A program made the position numbers and the translations under genes. The notes under the pieces were generated by a model. The model ran no database searches, was not told where the DNA came from, and saw only the letters and a program-made list of their open reading frames with translations. A stretch of 64,000 nt of DNA from Bin5 sp965207495 (GTDB taxonomy: Bacteria; Chloroflexota; Anaerolineae; Caldilineales; Caldilineaceae), in the NCBI GenBank assembly GCA_965207495.1, contig OZ242287.1:4898001-4962000 (forward strand). Reading direction: 5' to 3'. Positions 1 to 9,294 of this stretch are shown here, in pieces. Numbering within the stretch: position 1 is the stretch's first letter; each line of letters starts with the position of its first letter.

Positions 1-47
1 TTTTCAGACGAAAACTGAATCTGGCCTCCAGCGGCCGCTTCAGCGTT

Positions 48-425
48 CTAGCTGGATAGGGAGTCGTCGGCTTCCGGATTATCTTCTTCTGGCGGGGCGT
101 TGAAGCGAATCAGCTCTTCTTCGTACTCCTCCTGGGTTAGCCAACGACCGCCACTGACTTCATGGTGGGAGACTTTTTTGCCGCGGTCGAACCAGATTTC
201 GACTTCGACTTGGGTAAAACAGCGGTTCTTGCCGGACCCTTGCAGTACTTTGCGGGTGTAGTACCGGTCGTCTTTTTCTTCATCACGGCTGAGACTGTTG
301 ACCAGATCGATTTCGGCCATGATCGGTTCGCGGCAGCGGTTGCTGTAGACATAGATGGGCAGGGAACGATTGCCGCCTCCGCCGCCGCCAGAAAAGAACG
401 ATGCCAGTTTTTTTAGAAAGCTCAT
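48..425 (-). CDS. small conserved-type protein of unknown function
   Basis: The 125-residue product begins MSFLKKL, followed by a short hydrophobic stretch and a run of six glycines near residues 13-18, then a mixed, rather acidic body ending in a very acidic tail. No signal peptide or catalytic motif is evident. It lies 3 nt downstream of pgk on the same strand, so it is probably the last gene of the gap-pgk transcript. The charged soluble body and the glycine hinge after an amphipathic start could mean peripheral membrane contact, but that is a guess. I do not recognise the family. Confidence 0.7.
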   Translation of the reverse strand: MSFLKKLASFFSGGGGGGNRSLPIYVYSNRCREPIMAEIDLVNSLSRDEEKDDRYYTRKVLQGSGKNRCFTQVEVEIWFDRGKKVSHHEVSGGRWLTQEEYEEELIRFNAPPEEDNPEADDSLSS

Positions 426-428
426 AGG

Positions 429-1616
429 TCACACCTCCTCGTCGTCCAGGGCGGCCACGCCAGGCAGAAGTTTGCCTTCCAGAAACTCCAGACTGGCGCC
501 GCCGCCGGTACTCACGTGGGAGATTCGCTCGGCCAGTCCGGCCTGTTGTACAGCAGCGGCGGAGTCGCCGCCGCCGACTATTGTGGTGGCTTGGGTCAAC
601 CCAGCCAGCATTTCAGCGATGGCAACGGTGCCGCGGGCAAAGGGGGAAAATTCGAAGACACCCATGGGCCCGTTCCAGAGAACGGTGCGTGCGCCGGCGA
701 GACGGTTGGCGAAGTGAGCGACTGTGGCTTCACCGATGTCCAGGGCCATCCAGCCAGTTGGAATCTCGGTCACGCTGACTGTGCGGAAGTCGGCGGCGGC
801 GGAAAAGCTGTCGGCGACGGTAAGGTCGACCGGTAGTTGAATAACGTCCTCACCGGCGCTGTGCAAGGCCCGGGCCGTGTCAAGCACATCGGATTCGACA
901 AGGCTGGAACCCATTTGGCAGCCGGCGGCGGCGAGAAATGTGTTGGCCATGCCGCCTCCGATCAGGATGGCATCCACCTTTTGGATGAGCTTCTCGATGA
1001 CGGCGATTTTGTCGCTGACCTTGGCGCCGCCGAGAATGGCGATGAAAGGGGGCTCGGGGTCTTCGAGCGCTTCGCCTAGGTAGTTCAGCTCTTTTTCCAT
1101 CAGCAGACCGGCAACGGAGGGAAGGTGGGCGGCCACGCCGGTCGTGCTTGCATGCGCCCTGTGGGCGCTGCCGAATGCGTCGTTGACGAAGAGATCGCCG
1201 AGGCGGGCGAGGGCTGCGCTGAGCGCAGGATCATTGCTGGTTTCACCGGGGTCGAAGCGTGTGTTTTCGAGCAGAAGAAGCTCGCCAGGGCCGAGGCCGG
1301 CTGCGGCTGCTTCGACGTGGGGACCGGTTGCGGCGCCGCTGAAGCGGACGTCGGCGTCGAGCAGCTGGCTCAACCGTTGGGCGACGGGCCGCAGGGTGTA
1401 GCGGGGATCCGGTTCGCCATCGGGCCGGCCGAGGTGGCTCATCAGGACCAGAGATGCGCCGTGGGTGCTCAGGAACTCTATGGTGGGTAGGGTGGCGCGG
1501 ATGCGGGTATCATCGCCGACGCACCCGTCGGCATCTATGGGCACATTGAAGTCGACGCGGACGAGTGCGCGCTTGCCCTCCCAGTTGGCGTCCCGAATGT
1601 TCTTCTTGCGGGTCAA
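429..1616 (-). CDS. pgk: phosphoglycerate kinase
   Basis: Transfers phosphate between 1,3-bisphosphoglycerate and ADP in lower glycolysis, in the cytoplasm. Family signatures appear in order: RVDFNVP near the N-terminus, SHLGRPDGEPD, ENTRFDPGE, FGSAHRAHAST, LGGAKVSDKI, the nucleotide-site WNGPMGVFE, and C-terminal GGGDSAAAV and STGGGASLEFLEG. I chose the TTG at 1616, which gives 395 residues, the usual PGK length, starting LTRKKNIRDANWEGK. The in-frame ATG at 1670 would add 18 unlike residues and overlap gap. It lies 31 nt after gap, the classical glycolytic order, and is probably co-transcribed with it. Confidence 0.97.
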   Translation of the reverse strand: MTRKKNIRDANWEGKRALVRVDFNVPIDADGCVGDDTRIRATLPTIEFLSTHGASLVLMSHLGRPDGEPDPRYTLRPVAQRLSQLLDADVRFSGAATGPHVEAAAAGLGPGELLLLENTRFDPGETSNDPALSAALARLGDLFVNDAFGSAHRAHASTTGVAAHLPSVAGLLMEKELNYLGEALEDPEPPFIAILGGAKVSDKIAVIEKLIQKVDAILIGGGMANTFLAAAGCQMGSSLVESDVLDTARALHSAGEDVIQLPVDLTVADSFSAAADFRTVSVTEIPTGWMALDIGEATVAHFANRLAGARTVLWNGPMGVFEFSPFARGTVAIAEMLAGLTQATTIVGGGDSAAAVQQAGLAERISHVSTGGGASLEFLEGKLLPGVAALDDEEV

Positions 1617-1647
1617 GTCTCCGTGCCTTTGGTGGGTGGGGGTTGAA

Positions 1648-2658
1648 CTAGACGCCCTGGCCAGCAACAAAGGCGGCGAGATCGGTTACGCGGACACTGT
1701 ACGCCCACTCGTTATCGTACCAGGTGACGACTTTGACCAGGTCGCCGTAGCAGGCTGTAAACTCGGCATCGATCACGCTGCTATGCGGGTTGCCCTGGAA
1801 ATCGGAACTGACCAGGGGCTCGTGGCTGACGTCCAGAATTCCGTTCATGGGTCCGGACGCGGCTTCGGAGAAGGCGTCCAGCAGGTCGTCTGTATTGCCC
1901 GGTGAGCTCGTTTTGGCGACAAAATCGACTACGCTGACGGTGGATGTGGGGACGCGCATGGCCATACCGTCGAACTTGCCGTCCAGTTCCGGCACGACGA
2001 GGGACACGGCTTTGGCAGCGCCGGTGGTGGTAGGAATGATGTTCATGCCGGCGGCGCGGGCGCGGCGCAGGTCTTCGTGAACGAAGTCGAGGATACGCTG
2101 GTCGGTGGTGTAGGCATGGACGGTTGTCATCAGCCCCTGTTCGATGCCGATGGTGTCGTTGACGACTTTGGCCGCGGGGGCGAGGCAGTTTGTCGTGCAG
2201 CTGGCATTGCTGATGACGTGATGGCTGTCGGGGTTGTATTGATCGTTGTTGACACCCATGCAGATGGTGATGTCTTCGCCTTTGGCCGGAGCGCTGATGA
2301 TCACTTTTTTTGCGCCGGCGGCAATGTGGAGGGCGGCCGTTTCCCGATCGCGGAAGACGCCGGTGCTCTCGACGACGATGTCAACGCCCAGTTCACCCCA
2401 GGGCAGCTGGCTGGGATCGCGCTCGCTGAGCACTTTCAGCTGGTCTCCATTTATTGTCAGATCTCCATCGGCGACGTCAACGGTGCCTTCGAAGACGCCG
2501 TAGTTGGTATCGTATTTGAACAGGTGGGCCATGGTTTCAACATCACCCAGATCGTTTATAGCGACGAGGTCGAAAGTATCATTATGGTGCTCGAACAGAG
2601 CTTTTGTTACCTGACGACCTATTCGACCGAAGCCATTAATGGCGATTTTCGTGGTCAT
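1648..2658 (-). CDS. gap: type I glyceraldehyde-3-phosphate dehydrogenase
   Basis: Oxidises and phosphorylates glyceraldehyde-3-phosphate with NAD in glycolysis. The Rossmann start INGFGRIGRQ, the catalytic SNASCTTNCLAP with Cys154, and the active-site His in TTVHAYTTDQ are all present. The Asp-containing INDLGD segment near residue 35 fits NAD rather than NADP use. The start at 2658 gives 336 residues and has a strong GAGGAGA ribosome site about 8 nt upstream. A longer reading to 2814 adds 52 residues unlike the family and is rejected. First gene of the gap-pgk unit; divergent from folC. Confidence 0.98.
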   Translation of the reverse strand: MTTKIAINGFGRIGRQVTKALFEHHNDTFDLVAINDLGDVETMAHLFKYDTNYGVFEGTVDVADGDLTINGDQLKVLSERDPSQLPWGELGVDIVVESTGVFRDRETAALHIAAGAKKVIISAPAKGEDITICMGVNNDQYNPDSHHVISNASCTTNCLAPAAKVVNDTIGIEQGLMTTVHAYTTDQRILDFVHEDLRRARAAGMNIIPTTTGAAKAVSLVVPELDGKFDGMAMRVPTSTVSVVDFVAKTSSPGNTDDLLDAFSEAASGPMNGILDVSHEPLVSSDFQGNPHSSVIDAEFTACYGDLVKVVTWYDNEWAYSVRVTDLAAFVAGQGV

Positions 2659-2741
2659 TTGAGAGTCTCCTCGGCAAGGTTGGACATTTGCTAATATCCG
2701 CAATTCTACCATATCGGGTCTGAATCGCTGACTATTCCTGT

Positions 2742-2754
2742 GTCTGAACTGTGA
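2742..2754 (+). repeat. GTCTGAACTGTGA intergenic motif, copy 1
   Basis: This 13-mer sits in the 229-nt divergent gap between gap and folC. Exactly the same 13 bases occur at 16233-16245, and a one-mismatch copy starts a short TGTGATT repeat at 21701. All three are intergenic. The rest of the gap contains no clear promoter pair that I would defend. Confidence 0.5.
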
Positions 2755-2887
2755 ATTGCACTGTGGGGCGTAGGGTCGCTGTACCGGGCGTAAGCGGGGG
2801 CCGCTTTCCGGCAACCGTTTGCGTGGTTTTGGGGACAGAGTTTACAATTATTGTCGGGCTGTGCATCTTCAGAATCAAGGAGTGCCC

Positions 2888-4276
2888 GTGTCGATCAGGG
2901 CGGCGCCGGAGTTAGTTCCTACAAGGCGGCTTACATACGAAGAGGCGATTGGCGTACTGTTTCACGATGCCAGGTTTGACGACCGCGCGCCCCGGTCGAA
3001 GGATCCGGAGAGCCGATTGGAACGGATGCGGGCGGTGCTGGCGGCGCTGGACAACCCTCAGGAGCGCTTTCGAATCGTCCATGTGACGGGCACAAAGGGC
3101 AAGGGCAGCACCAGCGCCTATACGGAGTCGATCCTTCGTCATTTGGGCTACCGCACCGGTCTGTTCACCAGTCCCCACCTGCACACTTTCCGAGAACGCA
3201 TGCGCGTGGACGGACAGTTGATCTCCCAGGAAAAGTGTGCCGAGTTAATCCAACGAGCACTACCTTTTTTGGAGGCTACCCCCGATCTGACCGTTTTTGG
3301 TCGGATCACTGTCATTGCCTTCCTATATTTTGCAGAGGCAGGAGTCGATTGGGCGGTGGTGGAGGTGGGGATAGGCGGCCGCCTGGACAGCACCAATGTC
3401 GTGCTGCCGGAGGTGTGCGGCATCACCCATATCAGCAAGGACCACATGCATATTCTCGGCGAAAGCCTGGAGGAGATTGCGGCGGAGAAGGCCGGTATCA
3501 TCAAGCGCAAGAGGCCAGTATTCAGTGCGCCGCAGAAGCAGAGCGCAAAGGAGGTCTTGCGGCGTGTAGCCGGGGATATGGAGGCGCCATTGTCGGAGGT
3601 ACAGCTTTACCGTAGGGCCACACTGCCGCTGGTTGGGAAGCACCAGCAGATCAATGCCGGGATCGCATACGAGATGGTGCGGGAACTGCACCGAGCCGGT
3701 CAGGTCCGGTGGGATGATCAGCTTGTAGACAGCGGTCTGGTCCAGACCAGGTGGCCCTGCCGTATTGAGTGGCTGCCGCGGCCGGCTGGTGGGGGCATGC
3801 CTCTGGTCGTGGACTGTGCGCACAACAGAGACAGCCTGGAAATTCTGCTTTCGACAGTTGCAGCAACCCAGGCGGGGCGGCCGTTTACGTTCGTTTTCGG
3901 GGTCAACAGCGACAAGGATATTGCGCCGATGCTGGAGCTGGCGATGGCGGCATCGCCGCGGATTGTGCTGGTGCAGAGTCGTCATCCGAAAGCGTTACCC
4001 GTGCGGGATTTGCGAGCGGTCATCGGATCATTGCATGAGGACGCAGGTCGAACGGTGGTTGGGGCGCCGTCGATGGACGCGGCGATATGGACTGCGCAAG
4101 AGATCACACCTTCAGACGGCTACATTGTCGGTACCGGTTCCGTATTCGTGGCCGCCGAACTACGGGAGGCATGGAATGGGTTGTACCCTGGTCTCTTGCA
4201 GGCGGATGACTGGATTCACGAAGCCAATACTGATCCGCCGCTGGCTCCACTGCCCCCTGCTTACGGCACCGTCTGA
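2888..4276 (+). CDS. folC: bifunctional folylpolyglutamate synthase/dihydrofolate synthase
   Basis: Adds glutamate to dihydropteroate and folates with ATP. The Mur-ligase P-loop TGTKGKGSTSAY is followed by FTSPHLHTFRERMRV, the metal/substrate segment THISKDHMHILG with EIAAEKAGI(I)K, and the C-terminal domain motif VDCAHNRDS. The GTG at 2888 has GGAG five bases upstream and gives 462 residues. An upstream in-frame ATG at 2819 has no ribosome site and adds residues unlike the family. It is 3 nt from the next gene, so the two are probably co-transcribed. Confidence 0.93.
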   Translation: MSIRAAPELVPTRRLTYEEAIGVLFHDARFDDRAPRSKDPESRLERMRAVLAALDNPQERFRIVHVTGTKGKGSTSAYTESILRHLGYRTGLFTSPHLHTFRERMRVDGQLISQEKCAELIQRALPFLEATPDLTVFGRITVIAFLYFAEAGVDWAVVEVGIGGRLDSTNVVLPEVCGITHISKDHMHILGESLEEIAAEKAGIIKRKRPVFSAPQKQSAKEVLRRVAGDMEAPLSEVQLYRRATLPLVGKHQQINAGIAYEMVRELHRAGQVRWDDQLVDSGLVQTRWPCRIEWLPRPAGGGMPLVVDCAHNRDSLEILLSTVAATQAGRPFTFVFGVNSDKDIAPMLELAMAASPRIVLVQSRHPKALPVRDLRAVIGSLHEDAGRTVVGAPSMDAAIWTAQEITPSDGYIVGTGSVFVAAELREAWNGLYPGLLQADDWIHEANTDPPLAPLPPAYGTV

Positions 4277-4279
4277 CCG

Positions 4280-5614
4280 ATGAACCACAAGAACTCACAG
4301 TCCTCCAGTAAGCTGATTTCGGGGGGAGGGGGCATTCCTGACCCCCATTCCCAGTTTCTTCGCGGCACTAGAATAAATGGCGACGGCCTCTACCGCCGCT
4401 GGAAGTTGAAGGCACGGGCAGGTGCGTTGTGCATGCTCTGCATGCTAATCCTTTTGAGTGCGTGCGAGCCTCCGGAGCCGAGCCCCGAGTTGAACATTGA
4501 CCTGGGGATGATTTTGCCGGAGGAGTGGAAGGCCGTCTCCACTTGGGAATCGATCAACATAGACGCTGACGCTGAGGAGGAATACCTTCTCTTTTACCGT
4601 TACGACGCCAGCACAACTGGTGATGGTGAAGAGATCAGCGGTCCAGTCGGCGCGGTGATATACGACTCGCAGACACCGATCGGCATGCCAGAGGAGTCGG
4701 AAGATAGTTCAAGGCCGCCGGCTCCCAGGCTTCAACCCTATGCGCTGCTGCCGAATTACTGGCAAGGTTCGGGTTTTGGCTTTGTGGCGCCGCCGCGGCA
4801 GACGGGTCGTCCCAAGTGGTTTGTCGTCAGACGCGAAGATCCAAGAGAGACTGAGAACCGGTACTTTGAGGTGCTGGCGGAGCAGAGGCCGGCATCTGTC
4901 AGCGGACAGGCGGTGGGCGAGGCGCCGGGTGATTTGCCCGCTCACGATGAGCTGATCGTGTACGGCGGCAATAGCCCAATAGGCGGCCCTACCTATATCA
5001 GCATATTCTGGTGGAGCACTATCAGCGAGGGGTACGGGAGCACACAGATCTCGGCGCCGGGCGGTCTGCACGTCGAAGAGTGGGACGGCGCGGCAGACAG
5101 TTCACCGATGCGGACTGTACGCGCCCGCTATCCCCAGTATGACCGCAGCCTGCTCTGCAAAGAGTCCCGCTTCGAGCGTCTAGTGGACCCGAACTTTGCG
5201 AGCACAGGGGCATATCGTGCGGCCATCTATTATGAAGAGGGCCCGCGCAAATTGATCTTCTGTTACGGCATTCCCCAGTCTCCGTTTTACCCTGAAGCAG
5301 TCGTGTTGGCGTATCTGTTGCGGCCCGACCGCAATGCGCAACTCCTGATCGAAGAGGTACGTCAAACTGTCCCCCGTGCGTTGGAAGGGTTCGCCTGGGT
5401 GGATGCGCTGCAGTATATGGCTACTATCCCTACCTTTGCCGGCCAGGCAGATACCTCTCAAAGGATCACGACGGAGGTCTGGGCATCGCTCATTTATGAA
5501 TCCGGCGGCGGACTGGAAAGCAAACTCTTTGCGTTTACACTGGAACACGTCCCCTCGGACTTGAGCAACCGGACAACGGACGAGTGGCGGATCGTAGGTG
5601 TGGAGCAACAGTAG
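4280..5614 (+). CDS. putative lipoprotein of unknown function
   Basis: An N-terminal hydrophobic segment ends in the lipobox LLSAC (Cys62 counted from the first ATG), so the mature protein should be lipid-anchored outside the membrane. About 380 acidic residues follow with no catalytic motif I can name. The unusually long pre-signal stretch suggests that translation starts further in, perhaps at a TTG near codon 43, just before KARAGALCMLC. It follows folC by 3 nt but has no obvious functional tie to it. Confident as a gene, function unknown. Confidence 0.75.
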   Translation: MNHKNSQSSSKLISGGGGIPDPHSQFLRGTRINGDGLYRRWKLKARAGALCMLCMLILLSACEPPEPSPELNIDLGMILPEEWKAVSTWESINIDADAEEEYLLFYRYDASTTGDGEEISGPVGAVIYDSQTPIGMPEESEDSSRPPAPRLQPYALLPNYWQGSGFGFVAPPRQTGRPKWFVVRREDPRETENRYFEVLAEQRPASVSGQAVGEAPGDLPAHDELIVYGGNSPIGGPTYISIFWWSTISEGYGSTQISAPGGLHVEEWDGAADSSPMRTVRARYPQYDRSLLCKESRFERLVDPNFASTGAYRAAIYYEEGPRKLIFCYGIPQSPFYPEAVVLAYLLRPDRNAQLLIEEVRQTVPRALEGFAWVDALQYMATIPTFAGQADTSQRITTEVWASLIYESGGGLESKLFAFTLEHVPSDLSNRTTDEWRIVGVEQQ

Positions 5615-6029
5615 TAGTGCGGGTCCGCAATTCGTTGACTGGTTTCTACGCAGCCTCGCCAGGCTGGCTACCGCACTCGGTGGTCTGTAAACGGCGCAAC
5701 TTCAATCCCTTCATTCCAATCTCACAGTTCAAGTTCTGACGGATCGCGTAAGAACGCGGTTTAATTTGCGCTGCGAGGGGCCCTTTGGTGTCTGCGCCCT
5801 GGGCGGTAACCCTGACTGCGTGCCGTTATTGGAATGCGGGCGAGTAGGCGTGGTGGGCGGCGCGATAGGTTTTGACAGGGCAGAAGTCCGGACCGGTAGC
5901 TAATGGTACCGCGATTGGGTCATGATAGTGAGTGTAAGGCTGATTCAGCACCGGCTGGAAAAGAAGCGCTTAACAGAGCACCCTGTACAATGTGTGCAGA
6001 TCTTTGGAGGCATTACCGGAAATACGACT
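5615..6029 (+). other. intergenic stretch before thiolase
   Basis: There are 415 nt without a convincing gene. A small inverted repeat TGCGGGTCCGCA lies at 5618-5629 just after the lipoprotein stop, too weak to call a terminator. The in-frame extension of the thiolase frame to an ATG at 5922 lacks family similarity. Confidence 0.4.
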
Positions 6030-7193
6030 ATGCGCAATGTCTCGATAGTTGGAATCGGTCAAATTCCTGTCGGAGAGCATTGGGACCTGTCCATCAGACA
6101 TATCGCCTATCATGCGATTGCAGAGGCGTTGAAAGAGGCTGGGACGGACCAGGTGGACGCTCTGTTCGTCGGCAACATGCTTAGCGGCGGCCTTTTGAGC
6201 CAGGAACACCTGGCGACCTTGGTTGCAGATTTCTGTGGACTGCGAAACGTCGAGGCGGCGAAGATCGAATCGGCTTGCGCGAGCGGCGCTTCGGCGCTTC
6301 GCATCGGTCACATGGCGATCGCCAGCGGCATGCACGATGTTGTGGTGGTTTGCGGTGTGGAGAAGATGACGGATACGACCGGCGAAAGCACGACGGCCGG
6401 CCTCGCCACGGCGGCGGACGCCGAATATGAGGCGGCGCACGGCGTCACATTTGTAGGGCTGAACGCGCTGATTATGCAGCGGTATATGTATGAGTTCGAC
6501 GTACCGATCGATGCGTTTGCAGGCTTCAGCATCAATGCGCATCGCAATGGCGAAAAGAACGCCAATGCCATGTTCCAGAAGCCGATTTCGCTGGAGGCGT
6601 ATCAAAAAGCGCCGATGATTGCAACACCCATCAATATCATGGACAGCAGTCCGGTCTGTGATGGGGCGGCGGCGGCGGTCCTGGTGGCGTCGGAGCAGGC
6701 AGGCGCATACGTGACCGGCCATCATCCCGGCGCGGTGCAAATTCTGGCAAGCGCCAGCGCCAACGATACGATCGCTCTGCATGATCGCAGAGACCCGCTC
6801 TTTCTCGAAGCCGCCTATGTCAGCAGCCAGAAGGCGTATATGCAGAGCGGGGTGACCCCAGCAGATGTCAGCTTTTTTGAACTCCACGATGCCTTCACAA
6901 TCATGAGCGCGCTCAGCCTGGAGGCAACGGGTTATTCGAGGCGGGGCGAGGGTTGGCATCTAGCCGCTGACGATGCGATTGGCCCTGAAGGGAAAATACC
7001 AATCAGCACGTTGGGCGGGTTGAAGAGCCGGGGGCATCCGGTTGGGGCAACGGGAATGTACCAAATTGTGGAGGCCGTGCAGCAGTTGCGGGGCGAGGCT
7101 GGAGAGGGCCAGATCGGGAATGCTTCGGTTGGGATGACGCAGAACATCGGCGGCAGCGGCGCGACAATCGTCACCCATATTCTGGGCGGGTGA
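6030..7193 (+). CDS. thiolase family protein (SCP2/archaeal-type acetyl-CoA acetyltransferase)
   Basis: Thiolase-fold enzyme that should condense or cleave acyl-CoA thioesters. The nucleophile segment ESACASGASALR, the HDAF motif and the C-terminal GHPVGATG are present. The second cysteine of classical thiolases is replaced in TQNIGGSGA, as in the SCP2/archaeal branch. The start MRNVSIVGIGQIPVG at 6030 gives 387 residues, the usual size; upstream residues do not belong. A DUF35 protein gene follows after about 155 nt, the usual partner for this branch. Substrate cannot be read from sequence. Confidence 0.9.
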   Translation: MRNVSIVGIGQIPVGEHWDLSIRHIAYHAIAEALKEAGTDQVDALFVGNMLSGGLLSQEHLATLVADFCGLRNVEAAKIESACASGASALRIGHMAIASGMHDVVVVCGVEKMTDTTGESTTAGLATAADAEYEAAHGVTFVGLNALIMQRYMYEFDVPIDAFAGFSINAHRNGEKNANAMFQKPISLEAYQKAPMIATPINIMDSSPVCDGAAAAVLVASEQAGAYVTGHHPGAVQILASASANDTIALHDRRDPLFLEAAYVSSQKAYMQSGVTPADVSFFELHDAFTIMSALSLEATGYSRRGEGWHLAADDAIGPEGKIPISTLGGLKSRGHPVGATGMYQIVEAVQQLRGEAGEGQIGNASVGMTQNIGGSGATIVTHILGG

Positions 7194-7348
7194 CCTGGCG
7201 GTCTGCGACGGGCGATCCGTTGGGCAAACGGCTGTCAGAAGCTATCAGCACTGTTTCGCGGGTTCCTTCAGGTAGAGATTGATAGGTCGATGGAAATAGG
7301 ATCGTAGCACAGAAGCGACATTGATCGGATTCAGTCAGCGAGGAAGCT

Positions 7349-7753
7349 ATGAGTATTGCCAGCCTTTGGCGAACCAAACAGCAGCGATACAGTCTTCAGG
7401 GTGAGATTTGTCCTGACTGTCATAAGGCGATTTTTCCCCCGCGCGATGTCTGTCCCCATTGCAGTGAGGCAGCGGGCCCGCTGCACACGATGAGCGGGCG
7501 GGGCGAGGTATACAGCTATACGAAGATGTTCAATGTACCGGATGGTTTTCTGGCGCAGCGTCCGTATACGATGGCGCTGGTCAAACTGGAAGAAGGCCCG
7601 ATGGTAACCGCGCAGTTGACCGATATCTCTGATGAGGATGTTGAGATTGGCATGCCGGTGGAGATGGTGACACGCAAGCTACGCGAGGAGGGCGACAGCG
7701 GCGAGATCGTCTACGGGTACAAATTCCGGCCAGTTTTTGCAGCCGCTGATTGA
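7349..7753 (+). CDS. DUF35/OB-fold zinc-ribbon protein, thiolase partner
   Basis: 134 residues with an N-terminal rubredoxin-like zinc ribbon (CPDC near residue 21, CPHC near residue 35) and a C-terminal OB-fold beginning GRGEVYSYT. Proteins of this family bind acyl-CoA and bridge thiolases to partner enzymes; in archaea they hold together thiolase and HMG-CoA synthase. Its place just after an SCP2-type thiolase supports the same role here. No HMG-CoA synthase gene is in the window, so the complex may be a thiolase-DUF35 pair. Confidence 0.88.
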   Translation: MSIASLWRTKQQRYSLQGEICPDCHKAIFPPRDVCPHCSEAAGPLHTMSGRGEVYSYTKMFNVPDGFLAQRPYTMALVKLEEGPMVTAQLTDISDEDVEIGMPVEMVTRKLREEGDSGEIVYGYKFRPVFAAAD

Positions 7754-7900
7754 GGCGCGCCACGACGGGGGCAGTCTGGCGGCGCCATATTCGAATCAGC
7801 ATATCCCTGGCGACGCACCGTAATAATTTTTGCTGCGCAGGGGTTTATGGTGGACAATGGGGGCCTCGTATGGGATAATTGCTCCCAGGAGGCAAATTGA

Positions 7901-9154
7901 ATGGCGAAAGATAGGGAATATCCCAGCTATTTCACCTGTGTTGCCGAGGTTCTGAGCAACTCTTCAACCCCCCTCAGCATCGATACCCTGGTTTCCCGCA
8001 TAGCGAAAAAGCGACCGGTCGGGAACGGCGCGCGCAGTGCGGTCTATCAGGCGATCGGCAAGTTGTATCAGGCGATCCCGGTCGGGACTGGTCGTTTCGG
8101 GTGGCTCTCCTGTTTGCTGGGGGGTCAGTGTTTTCGACATCCTCTTACACGCGGGGAGATTCGGAAGGGAACGCTGTTGCTGGACGAACTGGAACACGCA
8201 GTCTTCTTTCCCCAGTTCTTTCAGTCGCACCGGCCCGATACACGGCTGATTTCAGTTGAACTGATGGGGGGACCGACTCTACAGGTGCACGCGGAGATAG
8301 AGCGGGGCACGTGGGCCTTGCGTCTAGGTGAGGCGTTTGCAGGGTGGATTGATCAGGCAGGGGGAACTACCGAGGACGATCTGCTGATTGTAGTCAAGGA
8401 TGGGGTGAGTGGTGAGTATGGGATGCGTCTGCAGCCGAAAGAGTCCCGGCAGGAAGCTCTGATACGGGAACGCAACGCCGTTTTATCGCGGGCAGCGGAG
8501 CAGATCGTGGGCAGGGACAGAAAAGCGCGTGCTGCGATGCCGGTGTGGGAACTGGCGGGCGCCCTAATCGGACAGAGCGTGTACAGCGATGGCATACCGC
8601 CTGACGACATGCACTACGTCTTGCACGAGCACAGCAGTTTGCGCTTGATTGAAGACACCGGATATGCGACAACGACCAACGGCCAGGATGGCAGCAGCGG
8701 CGAGGGAGCGCCGAGTGGCCGCGAGAGGCCTTCCAAGACAGACAAGCCGCCCAAGAACCGCAATGGTTTTTTGTTTGAGAACTCGGAAGGCGCTGGATTT
8801 GATCAGTTCTTCCAGGGAAATGGACATCCTGAACTCCCCTCAATGGAATGGGGGCGAGGGGAACTCTGGGCGTCGGAGTCTGAAGGAGATTCGTGTGAAG
8901 CGTATCAGGCGTATTTGAGCGAACTCAAGGAACACGCTCCGGACATGACGCCTCTCAACCATACGGAGTTCCACCTTCTGGAGGCGGAACTGGAGATGCT
9001 CGTGGGGCTGGAACACGAGTTTGGATTTCTGATGCCGGAACAGGACAGGCGCAAGAATGAACTGGCGGACCGACTATTTATCGATCCTGATTATCTGCTG
9101 GGCGGTGACTGGGACCAGGACGACCACGGTGATGTCCCGTTTTGGAACAACTAG
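7901..9154 (+). CDS. unknown protein with possible HARE-like winged-helix N-terminus
   Basis: 417 residues. Residues about 6-70 (YPSYFTCVAEVLSNSSTPLS, then a basic helix and YQAIGKLYQ) resemble the HARE-HTH/winged-helix domain that links DNA-binding to chromatin or restriction proteins; this is a resemblance by eye only. The middle (about 95-250) is a mixed alpha/beta region, then a low-complexity basic linker (about 255-285) leads to an acidic C-terminal part ending GDVPFWNN. The start has AGGAGG about 10 nt upstream. A rho-independent terminator follows, so it may be a single-gene unit. Function unknown. Confidence 0.7.
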   Translation: MAKDREYPSYFTCVAEVLSNSSTPLSIDTLVSRIAKKRPVGNGARSAVYQAIGKLYQAIPVGTGRFGWLSCLLGGQCFRHPLTRGEIRKGTLLLDELEHAVFFPQFFQSHRPDTRLISVELMGGPTLQVHAEIERGTWALRLGEAFAGWIDQAGGTTEDDLLIVVKDGVSGEYGMRLQPKESRQEALIRERNAVLSRAAEQIVGRDRKARAAMPVWELAGALIGQSVYSDGIPPDDMHYVLHEHSSLRLIEDTGYATTTNGQDGSSGEGAPSGRERPSKTDKPPKNRNGFLFENSEGAGFDQFFQGNGHPELPSMEWGRGELWASESEGDSCEAYQAYLSELKEHAPDMTPLNHTEFHLLEAELEMLVGLEHEFGFLMPEQDRRKNELADRLFIDPDYLLGGDWDQDDHGDVPFWNN

Positions 9155-9192
9155 GCGCAATTGGGCGCCAGATGGAAAGCCAGATGAAAGGG

Positions 9193-9223
9193 CCGCCGAT
9201 CGTTGTCGGCGGTTCTGTTTTTT
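9193..9223 (+). terminator. rho-independent terminator
   Basis: A perfect 7-bp stem CCGCCGA/TCGGCGG with a 6-nt loop is followed by TTCTGTTTTTTC. It lies 38 nt after the stop of the 7901-9154 gene, in the right orientation to end it. Confidence 0.85.
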
Positions 9224-9294
9224 CGACTCTTTCTCGCGTCTGCTGTCGGCATTGCAGATTATGACGAGAGGGTGGCCCAACCCGGTAGAACTCG

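Noticed and set aside
1617..1670. ATG start for pgk at 1670
   Set aside because: Would overlap gap and add residues unlike PGK; TTG at 1616 gives the normal length.
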